A DNA stretch of 64,000 nt from CAVXTT01 sp963764685 (GTDB taxonomy: Bacteria; Bacteroidota; Ignavibacteria; Ignavibacteriales; Ignavibacteriaceae): positions 248,001-312,000 of the forward strand of contig CAVXTT010000017.1 in assembly GCA_963764685.1 (NCBI GenBank), in the 5' to 3' direction. Both the position numbers and the translations under genes were made by a program. The notes below the pieces were generated by a model. The model was given only the letters and a program-made list of their open reading frames with translations. It did no database searches and was not told the origin of the DNA. Within the stretch, counting starts at the first letter, position 1, and every line of letters starts with the position of its first letter. Positions 27,364 to 36,073 of this stretch are shown one piece after another.

Positions 27364-29793
27364 ATGATAAACAATAATGGACATAATAATAAGATAATAT
27401 TAAGGAAGCAGGAAGAGTTAAGCATTGGTAAAATCCTGCAGGTCTTAATAAAAAGGAAATGGATATTGATTGGAACTGTTTCGGCAATTCTAATAACAAT
27501 AATATTGTATAATTATCTCACAAAACCGGTTTATGAGGCATCGGTTCTCCTGAAGAAAGAAAAAACTGAAAAGAGTGATGCAAAGGATGAGTTAACCAAA
27601 ATTATTAGTCTGCAGACTGAAGATGAAATTGAAACAGAAATGGAATTAGTAAAGACCTGGGATGTACTCCATAAAGTGATTGATGATCTTGCACTATTCA
27701 TAAGCATAAATAAAATAGTGGAACCCGATGGTCATTCGCTGGAAATAAACCAGAATTATATAGACTACCGGACTTCAAACATTTCTTACCCTGTATTCGA
27801 TAATGTACACTTTAAACCTTTAGACAAAAACTTCAGCTTTTTCATTGAAAAGACAAAGGTAGGTAATTATGCATTGTTCAATGCCGATACTGATAGTCTG
27901 ATCAGTTCTACAGGAATTAATGAAGATGCATTATTCGAGCTGCCCTACCTGAAATTTAATTTCCGGTGGGATGATGCTCTGGCGGGTTCAAGGTTATATT
28001 TTAATGTGAACAGCTACTATATAACGATGGGGAACTTGAGGAATAGTATTACACTCGAACAGAAAGCCAAAACTGATGTCTTCCAGGTTTTTGTGAGTGC
28101 ACCTTCTGCCAAAAGTGCGGCTCTGATTGCAAATACACTCACAGATAAATTCAGGGAAACAAGAATAGAACAACAAAAACAAACTATCAGATACTCTTTT
28201 GATTTTGTGGATAATAATCTTCAAAAAATTGAAAAGGAACTCCAGGATGCAGAAAATAGTTTGAGTAATTACAAGTCGGCTCACCAGGTTATGGATATCG
28301 AAGGAAGCTCAAAGGATCTGGTTGCTTTTATAAGTAATCTTGAAGCTGAAAAACTTCGGACTGAACTGGATTTAACGGAATATGAAAATAAATATGCCCA
28401 AATGGATGAGCGGCTTGAATCAAAAGGATTTTTTGATCAGACTTTTTTAACTCCACAGGGAACAGAATCGAATAATTCTCCTTTTTCCACATTGATGAAT
28501 CAGCTCTCGACACTTGAATTGCAACGACTTGACCTGCTGCAAAAAAGAAAAGAGAGTCATCCTGAGGTAGTTAATATTGATGAACAGATTGATCAGGTTA
28601 AGAAGAAATTATCAAATTATAATGAGAATACTCTTACTTCTTATAATATCATTATTAATTCGCTCGATCAAAAACATAAGAAGCTTGCATCAATGATGTC
28701 GAAGTATGAATCAAAAATGCAGATGATGCCGGAGCAGGAAAACCGTCTGGCACAGCTTACCAGGCAGACAAATGTTTATTCTAAAATGTACACAATGCTG
28801 CTTGATAAAAGAGAAGAGATGAGGATGGCTGAATTAAGCAAGCTTCAGGATATTATTATTGTGGATGCAGCACACGAACCAGTAACTCCGGTTAAACCGC
28901 GAAAGTTATTTAATCTCATTGCCGGATTTCTGTTAAGTATGATACTGGGAACCTTCGCCGTATTTCTGGTTGAAATGAGAAGCAAGCGTCATATTAGTCT
29001 GGATGATGTAGAAAACGATTTTCCATTCACAATTTTTGCAATCATTCCGGAATACTCGAAAGAGCTTTATGAACAGATTAAATCTGCGGAAACTTTCCAG
29101 CACCGGTTCGTCACATTGATGAGCGCACAGGATGGGTATAAGGAATCCTATAGAGTACTTAGAACAAAAATTGCATCTGATATGGAAAATGAACGCAAAA
29201 TTATGATGTTTACTAGCTTCGAGGAAAGTACCGGCAAGACCACAACAATTGGAAATCTTGGAATATCCCTGGCATTAGCAAAGAAAAAAGTATTGCTTGT
29301 TGATTGTGATCTTAAGAAGGGATCTTTGTCCAAATTATTCGATATACCATCAGAATCTCCAGGGATAATCAGCTATATCAATAAAAAGGTAACTTCACCA
29401 TATATCTATAATAAAGCTGTGAAAACTCTTGATATACTGCCATCAGGAGGATACAGTGAATACTCCGGTGATTTTATAAGTTCTGATCGGATGAAAACAC
29501 TGGTCGAACTTTTATATAACTCTGCATATGACTATATACTTTTTGATACCCCTCCCGTCACAAGAGTTGTTGATGCGCTGGTGCTTGGTAAAATTGTGAA
29601 GGATGCTGTTTTAGTTGTCCGACCGGGGTACACATTTAAAGAAAGTGCCACCTGGGGAATTCAGGAGATGAATCAATCAAAAATTAATATTAGAGGGATA
29701 GTGATTAATGCGGGGCAGATTCAAAGATCTACATTCAGACATCGTTATGGATATGGATACGGATATAAGTATGGCTATCAGCTGCAGGCCTAA
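27364..29793 (+). CDS. Polysaccharide co-polymerase / tyrosine autokinase (Wzc-like)
   Basis: This inner-membrane protein controls chain length and export. An N-terminal Wzz domain has its first membrane helix near residues 35-52. A long periplasmic coiled coil (about 230-500) and the conserved VDAAHEPVTPVKPRK precede the second helix (about 518-540). The cytoplasmic BY-kinase domain shows Walker A (EESTGKTTTIGN), Walker A' (VLLVDCDLKKGS), and Walker B (YILFDTPPV). A Tyr cluster at the C-terminus (YGYGYGYKYGY) is the autophosphorylation site. The frame opens at TTG 27358, but the ATG at 27364 has AAGGA six bases upstream. The adjacent Wza-like gene is its partner. Confidence 0.94.
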   Translation: MINNNGHNNKIILRKQEELSIGKILQVLIKRKWILIGTVSAILITIILYNYLTKPVYEASVLLKKEKTEKSDAKDELTKIISLQTEDEIETEMELVKTWDVLHKVIDDLALFISINKIVEPDGHSLEINQNYIDYRTSNISYPVFDNVHFKPLDKNFSFFIEKTKVGNYALFNADTDSLISSTGINEDALFELPYLKFNFRWDDALAGSRLYFNVNSYYITMGNLRNSITLEQKAKTDVFQVFVSAPSAKSAALIANTLTDKFRETRIEQQKQTIRYSFDFVDNNLQKIEKELQDAENSLSNYKSAHQVMDIEGSSKDLVAFISNLEAEKLRTELDLTEYENKYAQMDERLESKGFFDQTFLTPQGTESNNSPFSTLMNQLSTLELQRLDLLQKRKESHPEVVNIDEQIDQVKKKLSNYNENTLTSYNIIINSLDQKHKKLASMMSKYESKMQMMPEQENRLAQLTRQTNVYSKMYTMLLDKREEMRMAELSKLQDIIIVDAAHEPVTPVKPRKLFNLIAGFLLSMILGTFAVFLVEMRSKRHISLDDVENDFPFTIFAIIPEYSKELYEQIKSAETFQHRFVTLMSAQDGYKESYRVLRTKIASDMENERKIMMFTSFEESTGKTTTIGNLGISLALAKKKVLLVDCDLKKGSLSKLFDIPSESPGIISYINKKVTSPYIYNKAVKTLDILPSGGYSEYSGDFISSDRMKTLVELLYNSAYDYILFDTPPVTRVVDALVLGKIVKDAVLVVRPGYTFKESATWGIQEMNQSKINIRGIVINAGQIQRSTFRHRYGYGYGYKYGYQLQA

Positions 29794-29811
29794 AGTGGCA
29801 AACTCTGAGTT

Positions 29812-30864
29812 ATGAATAATTCAAAATCTATGAACAATGCTTATTATTCCGTTAAACCTTACCTTCCAAGAGAGTGGCAGATATTTGTAAGACGGTATGT
29901 TGCCCGGAAAAAATTAAGACATTGCGAGGGTCTATGGCCCATACTTAAAGATTCCGGTAGACCACCTACAGGCTGGACCGGATGGCCCGAGGGAAAACAG
30001 TTTGCTTTCTTTATCACCCACGATGTTGAAACCGCGATAGGGCACGAAAAAGTGATCAGCCTTATGGAGTTCGAAAAAAAGATAGGCTTAAAATCATCAT
30101 TCAATTTTGTTCCCCTGCGTTACAAAGTATCTGCTGCACTGCGTGATGTATTAACAGCTAACGGATTTGAAGTAGGTGTACACGGATTATACCATGATGG
30201 CAAGCTGTACAAATCAAAAAAAATATTTCTTGAGAGGGCGCAGAGAATTAATTACTATCTCAAAGAATGGAATGCAGCAGGTTTCAGATCTCCGGCAATG
30301 CATCATAATCTTGATTGGATCAGAAACCTGAACATCCAGTATGATCTCTCAACATTTGATACCGATCCTTTTGAACCACAGTCTGATGGAGTGGGTACCA
30401 TATTTCCCTTTATAGTTCCGGGAACAGAATCAAGACCAGGCTATGTTGAAATGCCATATACCCTGGTTCAGGACTTTACTTTATTTATTATTCTTGAGCA
30501 AACGGATATCAATATCTGGAAAAGAAAAATAGACTGGGTTGCTGCCCACGGAGGAATGGTACTAATCAATGTTCATCCGGATTATATTAATTTCAATAAC
30601 CGGCCTGATACGCTGGAAGAGTACCCTTTAAAATATTATGAGCAGCTTGTTGAGTACATTGAAACAAAATACTCCGGTTTATATTGGCACGCACTTCCGC
30701 GGGATGGAGCTTCCTATTTCAGAAAGTGTAACACAGTTTTAAATGTTCAAACTGTGAACAATATTATACTTATCAAAACATTTAAGGAAGTATCTCGATT
30801 TAAGAAAGGTTTGTCTAAAATCGAACCTATGACGAAACTCTTTAGAAGTTCCGGGCAGGTGTAA
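29812..30864 (+). CDS. Polysaccharide deacetylase-like protein
   Basis: This NodB-homology (carbohydrate esterase 4-like) protein has a metal-binding motif FFITHDVET in place of TFDD, the second motif VGVHGLYHDG (two His), and FRSPAMHHN for the third. It is about 350 residues with no clear signal peptide, so it may act on lipid-linked or cytoplasmic intermediates. Members of this subgroup are common in exopolysaccharide loci. The stop overlaps the next gene's ATG (TAATG). Deacetylation of the polysaccharide or of a precursor is the expected reaction, but the first motif is atypical and activity is not certain. Confidence 0.82.
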   Translation: MNNSKSMNNAYYSVKPYLPREWQIFVRRYVARKKLRHCEGLWPILKDSGRPPTGWTGWPEGKQFAFFITHDVETAIGHEKVISLMEFEKKIGLKSSFNFVPLRYKVSAALRDVLTANGFEVGVHGLYHDGKLYKSKKIFLERAQRINYYLKEWNAAGFRSPAMHHNLDWIRNLNIQYDLSTFDTDPFEPQSDGVGTIFPFIVPGTESRPGYVEMPYTLVQDFTLFIILEQTDINIWKRKIDWVAAHGGMVLINVHPDYINFNNRPDTLEEYPLKYYEQLVEYIETKYSGLYWHALPRDGASYFRKCNTVLNVQTVNNIILIKTFKEVSRFKKGLSKIEPMTKLFRSSGQV

Positions 30865-32096
30865 TGAAAAAGATATGTATGATATCACAATCTACTTATC
30901 CCTTTGATCCAAGAGTAAAAAGAGAAGCTGAAGCTCTTGAGAAAAAAGGATATGAAATAGATCTGATATGTTTATTTGCCCCCGGGCAGCCTAAAACTGA
31001 AATTTACGGGAAGATAACTGTTTACAGAATTCTGAAAGAAGTAAATCAGGAAAAAATATATAAATATATATTTACTTCAATTATGTTTTTCATGTATACG
31101 TTTATCAAACTGCAGGTACTTTTTTCGAAACAGAAATATGACGTAATCCAGATTCATAATATGCCGGATTTTCACGTTTATACTGCGTTAATTCAGAAAC
31201 TTAAAGGAGTTCCGGTAATACTTGATATTCACGATCTGACCCCGGAATTATTTGAGTCAAAATGGAAGAAGAATAAGAACAAATTTTTGATACCGATGAT
31301 TATTCTCGCAGAAAAAATGTCAACCGCTTTTGCTGATAAAGTAATAACCGTAACGGAAGGATGCCGTCGTATCTTAATAAAAAGAGGAGTTCCGAATGAT
31401 AAAATTACCCTGGTATTAAATACTCCTGAAAGTAAAAATTTCTACTTTAAAATTAACAGGGAATTCAATGCTATTGATGAAAAAGCTAAAGTTTTATATC
31501 ATGGCACCGTTGCAGAAAGATTCGGCGTTCATATTGTAATTGAAGCATTTCAGAAATTCACTTCCTTCGTCCCCGGAAGCGTATTTAATATTTATGGCAG
31601 GTATGATCCCACCTATCGCGCCTATCTGGAAAAACGGATTCGGGAATTGAATCTGGAAGATTCCATCTTCCTAAATTCGAGGGTTAGCCTGGAGGAAGTG
31701 CAGTACATTATTACTGAATCAGATATTGGTGTAGTGCCATATGTAAGCAATTCCTATATGAATCTTGCCTTATCTACAAAAGCTTTTGAGTATGCGGCTA
31801 TGGGACTGCCAATGGTTGCATCTTTATTGCAGACGCTTTCTTTAACATTTCCATCCAATTCAATTCTCTATGCCAGGGACAGGAGTCCGTCTGATTGGGC
31901 TGATAAATTACATATGCTGTGTATGTATCCCGATCTCAGGGAAAGTTTAGCAAATAATGCCCTTAAAGTAGTCTCAGGCTTATCCGGAGATAAAATGATG
32001 GCCAGATATGTTCAATTGATAGAAAGTGTAATCAAATATCCGGCTAATGGATATCAGGAAATAATCTCTTCCAATCAGATAAAAAAAATATCTTAA
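30864..32096 (+). CDS. Family 4 glycosyltransferase
   Basis: This GT-B fold transferase has an N-terminal acceptor domain (MISQSTYPFDPRVKREAEAL, VIQIHNMPDFHVY, PVILDIHDLTPELF) and a C-terminal nucleotide-sugar domain (VLYHGTVAERFGVHIVIEAF, STKAFEYAAMGLPMVAS with the E-x7-E type motif). It most likely adds one sugar of the repeat unit at the cytoplasmic face of the inner membrane. It is coupled to the deacetylase-like gene upstream; the Wzx-like flippase gene follows after 48 bases. The donor and acceptor are unknown. Confidence 0.9.
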   Translation: MKKICMISQSTYPFDPRVKREAEALEKKGYEIDLICLFAPGQPKTEIYGKITVYRILKEVNQEKIYKYIFTSIMFFMYTFIKLQVLFSKQKYDVIQIHNMPDFHVYTALIQKLKGVPVILDIHDLTPELFESKWKKNKNKFLIPMIILAEKMSTAFADKVITVTEGCRRILIKRGVPNDKITLVLNTPESKNFYFKINREFNAIDEKAKVLYHGTVAERFGVHIVIEAFQKFTSFVPGSVFNIYGRYDPTYRAYLEKRIRELNLEDSIFLNSRVSLEEVQYIITESDIGVVPYVSNSYMNLALSTKAFEYAAMGLPMVASLLQTLSLTFPSNSILYARDRSPSDWADKLHMLCMYPDLRESLANNALKVVSGLSGDKMMARYVQLIESVIKYPANGYQEIISSNQIKKIS

Positions 32097-32144
32097 ATCA
32101 GAAACATTAAAATTGTAAATCTGATATAAGGTCGAAAATCTATT

Positions 32145-33578
32145 ATGGATAAATCCTTCAAGCTAAACTTTATTAAAGGTTCTGCGGCTGCCTCTATAGG
32201 AACGATTGTAAGTATCTGCTTTCATTTCGTCAGCTTTATGATTCTTACCAGAACTCTTGAAAAGCACGATCTGGGTATATATGTCCTGATACTGGCAGTC
32301 ATTCAACTTGTTAGTCTTTTAAGCGGATTAGGTCTTGAAATATCAGTAGTAAAGTTTTTAGCTGGCGAAGAATCGGAAATTAAAAACGTACTCTTCCCCA
32401 TCCTTATCCTTAAAACGATTCTTCTTGTGCTCGCTGCGGCACTGTTTTATGCAGGGGGCAGGCTTACTTTATATTTGTTCGGTGAAGAAATAGCCGGATA
32501 CTTTATTATAATACCTGTAATTTTCATTTCAACCGGACTTAGAGATTTATTTTACAACATTCTCCAGGGTTTGAACTATTTTAAGAAATATGCAATAGCA
32601 CAATCAACAACTGCCGTGTTAAGGGTTGCTATGATCATATTCATTGTCCTGAGAAAGGACCTGACTCTATTAAATTTAATTTATATTGAACTGTTTACTA
32701 CCGCGGGATCGGCCATTATCCAGGCTTTTTTAATCCCATTCAAAAAACACTTTCATTTGCCTGCGTTTGAGGTATATAAAGATCTTTTAAGGTTCAGCAT
32801 CCCGCTTTATATGAATAATGTTTTAACTTTTGTTTATGACAGAGTGAATATCTTTATTATCGGAGCCTATCTGAATACTGCAAGTATTGCCTTATTTGAT
32901 GTCGCCGGAAGAATTCCGGATGCCTGCAAACGAATTTATCAATCGTTCATAATAGTATATTATCCAAATATTTCTAAACTCTTTAGTCAGAATAATAAAG
33001 AAGGTGCTGTAAGTTTGATGAATAAATCATTAGGATTTTCTTCTCTATTTTTTGCTTTTGTTACACTTCTCTCATTTCTGTTTGGGGAACAAATACTTAC
33101 CCTTCTTTTCTCGCAGATTTATAGGGAATCAGCATTTGCGTTTTCCCTATTAATGCTAAATTTTTATTTAAGATCCTTATCTAACCTGCTCGGCTACACA
33201 CTCGTATCAGCAGGATATTTCTCTGTCCCAGTCAAAGTAAACATTGTTTCTTCTATAATCAGTATCGGTGGCAGCTTATTACTAATACCCGCCGTAGGGT
33301 ATATAGGCGCTGCCTATTCCCTGCTGCTGATGAATGTCTCATCAATGATTCTTTTCAATTATAATTTGAGAAAGAGGGAAATAAAACCTGATAGTATAAA
33401 ATATTATAAGCCTGTTATTTTGATGCTTCCCTTTGCCTTATTAAGTCTTCTTATATCCTCACCGGTCCTTAAGCTACTTTATCTTGGTGTATTCATATTT
33501 ATAAGTGGGTTTTGGCTTGAAGGAATAAAAGATTTATTCAGGTTATTTACAAGAAAAATCAAACTGAAAAGCTTGTAG
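32145..33578 (+). CDS. Wzx-like polysaccharide flippase (MOP superfamily)
   Basis: The 477-residue protein has about 12-14 membrane helices and the RfbX/PST layout: an N-terminal KGSAAASIGTIVSICFHF segment, the loop ILTRTLEKHDLGIY, and a central amphipathic FSIPLYMNNVLTF. It should move undecaprenyl-linked repeat units across the inner membrane to the polymerase encoded at 36061. It lies between glycosyltransferase genes and is followed by a second lipoprotein gene with its own promoter. Confidence 0.9.
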   Translation: MDKSFKLNFIKGSAAASIGTIVSICFHFVSFMILTRTLEKHDLGIYVLILAVIQLVSLLSGLGLEISVVKFLAGEESEIKNVLFPILILKTILLVLAAALFYAGGRLTLYLFGEEIAGYFIIIPVIFISTGLRDLFYNILQGLNYFKKYAIAQSTTAVLRVAMIIFIVLRKDLTLLNLIYIELFTTAGSAIIQAFLIPFKKHFHLPAFEVYKDLLRFSIPLYMNNVLTFVYDRVNIFIIGAYLNTASIALFDVAGRIPDACKRIYQSFIIVYYPNISKLFSQNNKEGAVSLMNKSLGFSSLFFAFVTLLSFLFGEQILTLLFSQIYRESAFAFSLLMLNFYLRSLSNLLGYTLVSAGYFSVPVKVNIVSSIISIGGSLLLIPAVGYIGAAYSLLLMNVSSMILFNYNLRKREIKPDSIKYYKPVILMLPFALLSLLISSPVLKLLYLGVFIFISGFWLEGIKDLFRLFTRKIKLKSL

Positions 33579-33612
33579 TAAAATTAGAATATCAATTTAA
33601 GTTCTGCATTAG

Positions 33613-33631
33613 CAATCCAAATATTGAACTA
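33613..33631 (+). promoter_or_regulatory. Putative activator site upstream of the second lipoprotein gene
   Basis: CAATCCAAATATTGAACTA matches the palindrome at 20164 at 15 of 19 positions, with the TTGAACT half conserved. It ends 48 bases before the -24 element at 33680, almost the same distance as at 20164/20232. Confidence 0.5.
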
Positions 33632-33679
33632 CGGCTATTAGAATATTCACCATTTAATCAAAAAATACAATTATTGAAA

Positions 33680-33696
33680 TGGCATCATTTATGATT
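33680..33696 (+). promoter_or_regulatory. Putative sigma-54 promoter for the lipoprotein gene at 33738
   Basis: TGGCATCATTTATGATT shares TGGCATC with the element at 20232 and keeps the conserved -24 GG and -12 G spacing, though the -12 box is ATG not TTG. An AGGAGAAAC ribosome site precedes the ATG at 33738. Confidence 0.5.
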
Positions 33697-33737
33697 TTTA
33701 CTTTTAAATCTATAATGAGTTTGCTTTAGGAGAAACT

Positions 33738-34874
33738 ATGAATATAATATTACGATTAAATGCAGTACTGATTTTGTTGTTAATTTCGGGGTGTGATATT
33801 TTGAACACAGACCCGGATACCACCCCTTATGGAAACCTGAAAATAACAGGACAGGTTTATATGCAGCAGGATCCCCTTGCGGGCGCTACAATTCAGGTAG
33901 GTGATGTAGCTAACTGGAAAGTCAGCACAGATGATGCAGGTAAATTTGAGATATTCAGGGTTGCACAAGGTGAGCAGGAAATAAGGATTGAAAAATATCT
34001 TGATGACGGCAGAGTGGTAGGGCAAAGAACCAGGATCTTTTTATCGGAGCAATCAGCAGATTTAGGCGCATTTATTCTTCCCCAGCCAGGTCATATGTTA
34101 CCGATTGATGTATCAACTGTAACAAGCAATTCGATAACAATTAAATGGGAACGAACCAATGACCCGGATTTTGTCGAATACAGAATCTATAGAAGCACAA
34201 CTCCTGATGTTACTGAACTTTCAAGTGAAATGATTTATTCGACAAAATCGATCGATGATCTTGAGTACGCAGACCATAATTTCAGGACAGGTATACCGGC
34301 TTATTACAGGGTTTTTGTTTTTACAACTTATGGCCGTTATTCTGGAAGTAAGGTTGAAAGTGCAACTGCACCCGAATTAAATCTTGTTAAAAATCCTGGC
34401 TTTGAAGAAACATCAAATGGAACCTTTCCTGATTATTGGCTTGAAAGATTTGCAGGCCAGCCGCTCTTTAGATTCTTCTCCCTTACTGCTGAGGATAAAA
34501 AAGCTGGTGAATATTCATCAAAAATTACATATATAGAATCACAGGCTAACCCTGACCCTGAATCCGGAAGTTGGGGAGGTATCTATCAGCACGTGTTTAC
34601 AACAAATATGAATTTTAACGAGACCTATACGCTTTCCTTCTGGCTTAAAATGGTTACCGGATCTGTTCAGATACGTCTTATGAAGAACGGTGATTTCAAT
34701 CAGCCGCTTTTATTTGCTGAAATTCCCGCAGGTAATGACTGGCAGCAACATTCTCTTAACTTTAATATTGATCAGGACACAAGGTTTATCGAAATCTGGA
34801 TGAATACAAAATCAGGACTTGCCCAGGGAGGCATTGTGACCGGATATATGGATGATTTATCCATTATTAAATAA
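33738..34874 (+). CDS. Lipoprotein, paralogue of the protein at 20286
   Basis: The signal ends in LISGC with the lipidated Cys at position 19, the same position as in the paralogue. Domains follow in the same order: CarboxypepD_reg-like (about 35-115; GQVYMQQDPLAGATIQVGDV), fibronectin type III (about 120-215; YRIYRSTTPD, GIPAYYRVFVF) and a jelly-roll carbohydrate-binding-like domain (about 220-378; NPGFEETSNGTFPDYW, YTLSFWLKM, WGGIYQHVF). Length differs by only two residues. It has its own sigma-54-type promoter inside the polysaccharide cluster and a terminator after it, so it is separately controlled. A surface glycan-binding role is inference. Confidence 0.8.
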   Translation: MNIILRLNAVLILLLISGCDILNTDPDTTPYGNLKITGQVYMQQDPLAGATIQVGDVANWKVSTDDAGKFEIFRVAQGEQEIRIEKYLDDGRVVGQRTRIFLSEQSADLGAFILPQPGHMLPIDVSTVTSNSITIKWERTNDPDFVEYRIYRSTTPDVTELSSEMIYSTKSIDDLEYADHNFRTGIPAYYRVFVFTTYGRYSGSKVESATAPELNLVKNPGFEETSNGTFPDYWLERFAGQPLFRFFSLTAEDKKAGEYSSKITYIESQANPDPESGSWGGIYQHVFTTNMNFNETYTLSFWLKMVTGSVQIRLMKNGDFNQPLLFAEIPAGNDWQQHSLNFNIDQDTRFIEIWMNTKSGLAQGGIVTGYMDDLSIIK

Positions 34875-34901
34875 ATATTCTTAATCCGAACCTACAGAGA
34901 G

Positions 34902-34932
34902 GAAGTGCACCTGAACGGGTGCATTTCTTTTT
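34902..34932 (+). terminator. Rho-independent terminator after the second lipoprotein gene
   Basis: A 10-base stem (GAAGTGCACC / GGTGCATTTC, one G-T pair) with a 6-base loop is followed by five T. It overlaps the upstream-most start codon of the next frame (GTG at 34919), which argues that the next gene really starts at the ATG at 34943. Confidence 0.8.
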
Positions 34933-34942
34933 AAGAGAGAGA

Positions 34943-36073
34943 ATGAAAATTATTATGGTAGATGCCTCAATTGGCAATGATTATTCAGTTTGTTTATGCA
35001 ATGGCCTTTACGAAAAGGGAATGGAGGTGCTGCTTATCGTCCCTTCTAATAAAGAAACCGGATTAACACATAAATTCCGGATGCTAAAATGGGCCCCTTC
35101 AAAGGATAAAAAAGAAAGTAAGATTAAAAAAATAATTTCTTATTTAAACTATTTCAGACGCATGTACAAATTGATCGGAAGCAGTAATAATTGTGTAGTG
35201 CATTATCAATTCTTCAGAAGGCGGGATGAGATACTCTTTTATTTATTCCTGAAAGTTACAGGGAAAAAGCTATTTCATACTGCACATAATGTGCTTCCTC
35301 ATAGTGCAAAGGTGTATGATTTCCTTTTGCAGAAATTAGTATACAAGTGCAGCACCGGTATAATTGCACATTCGAATTTTATTAGAAACAAAATCATCAC
35401 GGATTTTAATATTGTTCCGGAAAAGATCCGTGTGATTCCGCATGGGAATTTTGATTTTTATTTACCTATGGGAAACCTTTCAAAAGCAGCTGCAAGGAAA
35501 AGATTTAGTCTGAATATAAGGGACAAAGTTCTTTTATTTTTTGGAGGAATCAGGGACTATAAAGGGCTGGACACATTACTGAATGCCTTCAATATTATTA
35601 AGAATGAAGACAATTATAAATTGATAATTGCAGGCGCTCCACAGAATAAAGAAACGGAAGTAAAATATGAAAGTATGATCAGAGAGATAACCACGAACGG
35701 AAAGATACATTATAACTTCAGCTTTATTTCAAACGAGGACGTTGCTGCTTACTTTATTTCAAGCGATGTACTTGTACTTCCATATAAAAATATATACCAC
35801 AGCGGTTTAATTCATCTTGCTTACTCTTTCAGTAAGCCGGTGATTGCATCAAGGGTAGGGGATTTTGAGGAAGTAATTGAAGAGGATAAAAGCGGTATCC
35901 TCCTCGATCAAAATACACCTGAAGATCTTGCCAGTAAGATCAGGGTATTTTTTTCAGATGATCAGAGGGCAAAAAAAGAAGAAGATATCTCCAAACTTAA
36001 TAGATCAAAGTATTCGTGGGACAATATTGCAAATCAAACAATTAATTTTTATGAATATTTATGCTTGAATTGA
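34943..36073 (+). CDS. Family 4 glycosyltransferase
   Basis: This GT-B fold transferase has the acceptor-side motif LFHTAHNVLPH and TGIIAHSNFIRNKI. The donor-side domain has LFFGGIRDYKGLDTLLNAF, VLVLPYKNIYHSGLIHLAYSF and PVIASRVGDFEEVI, as in GT4 enzymes. The frame is open from a GTG at 34919, but that codon lies inside a terminator hairpin; the ATG at 34943 follows an AGAGAGAG purine tract. The last 13 bases overlap the polymerase gene. It probably builds part of the repeat unit; its sugar is unknown. Confidence 0.88.
   Translation: MKIIMVDASIGNDYSVCLCNGLYEKGMEVLLIVPSNKETGLTHKFRMLKWAPSKDKKESKIKKIISYLNYFRRMYKLIGSSNNCVVHYQFFRRRDEILFYLFLKVTGKKLFHTAHNVLPHSAKVYDFLLQKLVYKCSTGIIAHSNFIRNKIITDFNIVPEKIRVIPHGNFDFYLPMGNLSKAAARKRFSLNIRDKVLLFFGGIRDYKGLDTLLNAFNIIKNEDNYKLIIAGAPQNKETEVKYESMIREITTNGKIHYNFSFISNEDVAAYFISSDVLVLPYKNIYHSGLIHLAYSFSKPVIASRVGDFEEVIEEDKSGILLDQNTPEDLASKIRVFFSDDQRAKKEEDISKLNRSKYSWDNIANQTINFYEYLCLN

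Noticed and set aside
34919..34942. GTG start for the glycosyltransferase at 34943
   Set aside because: The GTG lies inside the terminator hairpin of the preceding gene, and the extra eight residues (MHFFLRER) are encoded by the stem and T run.
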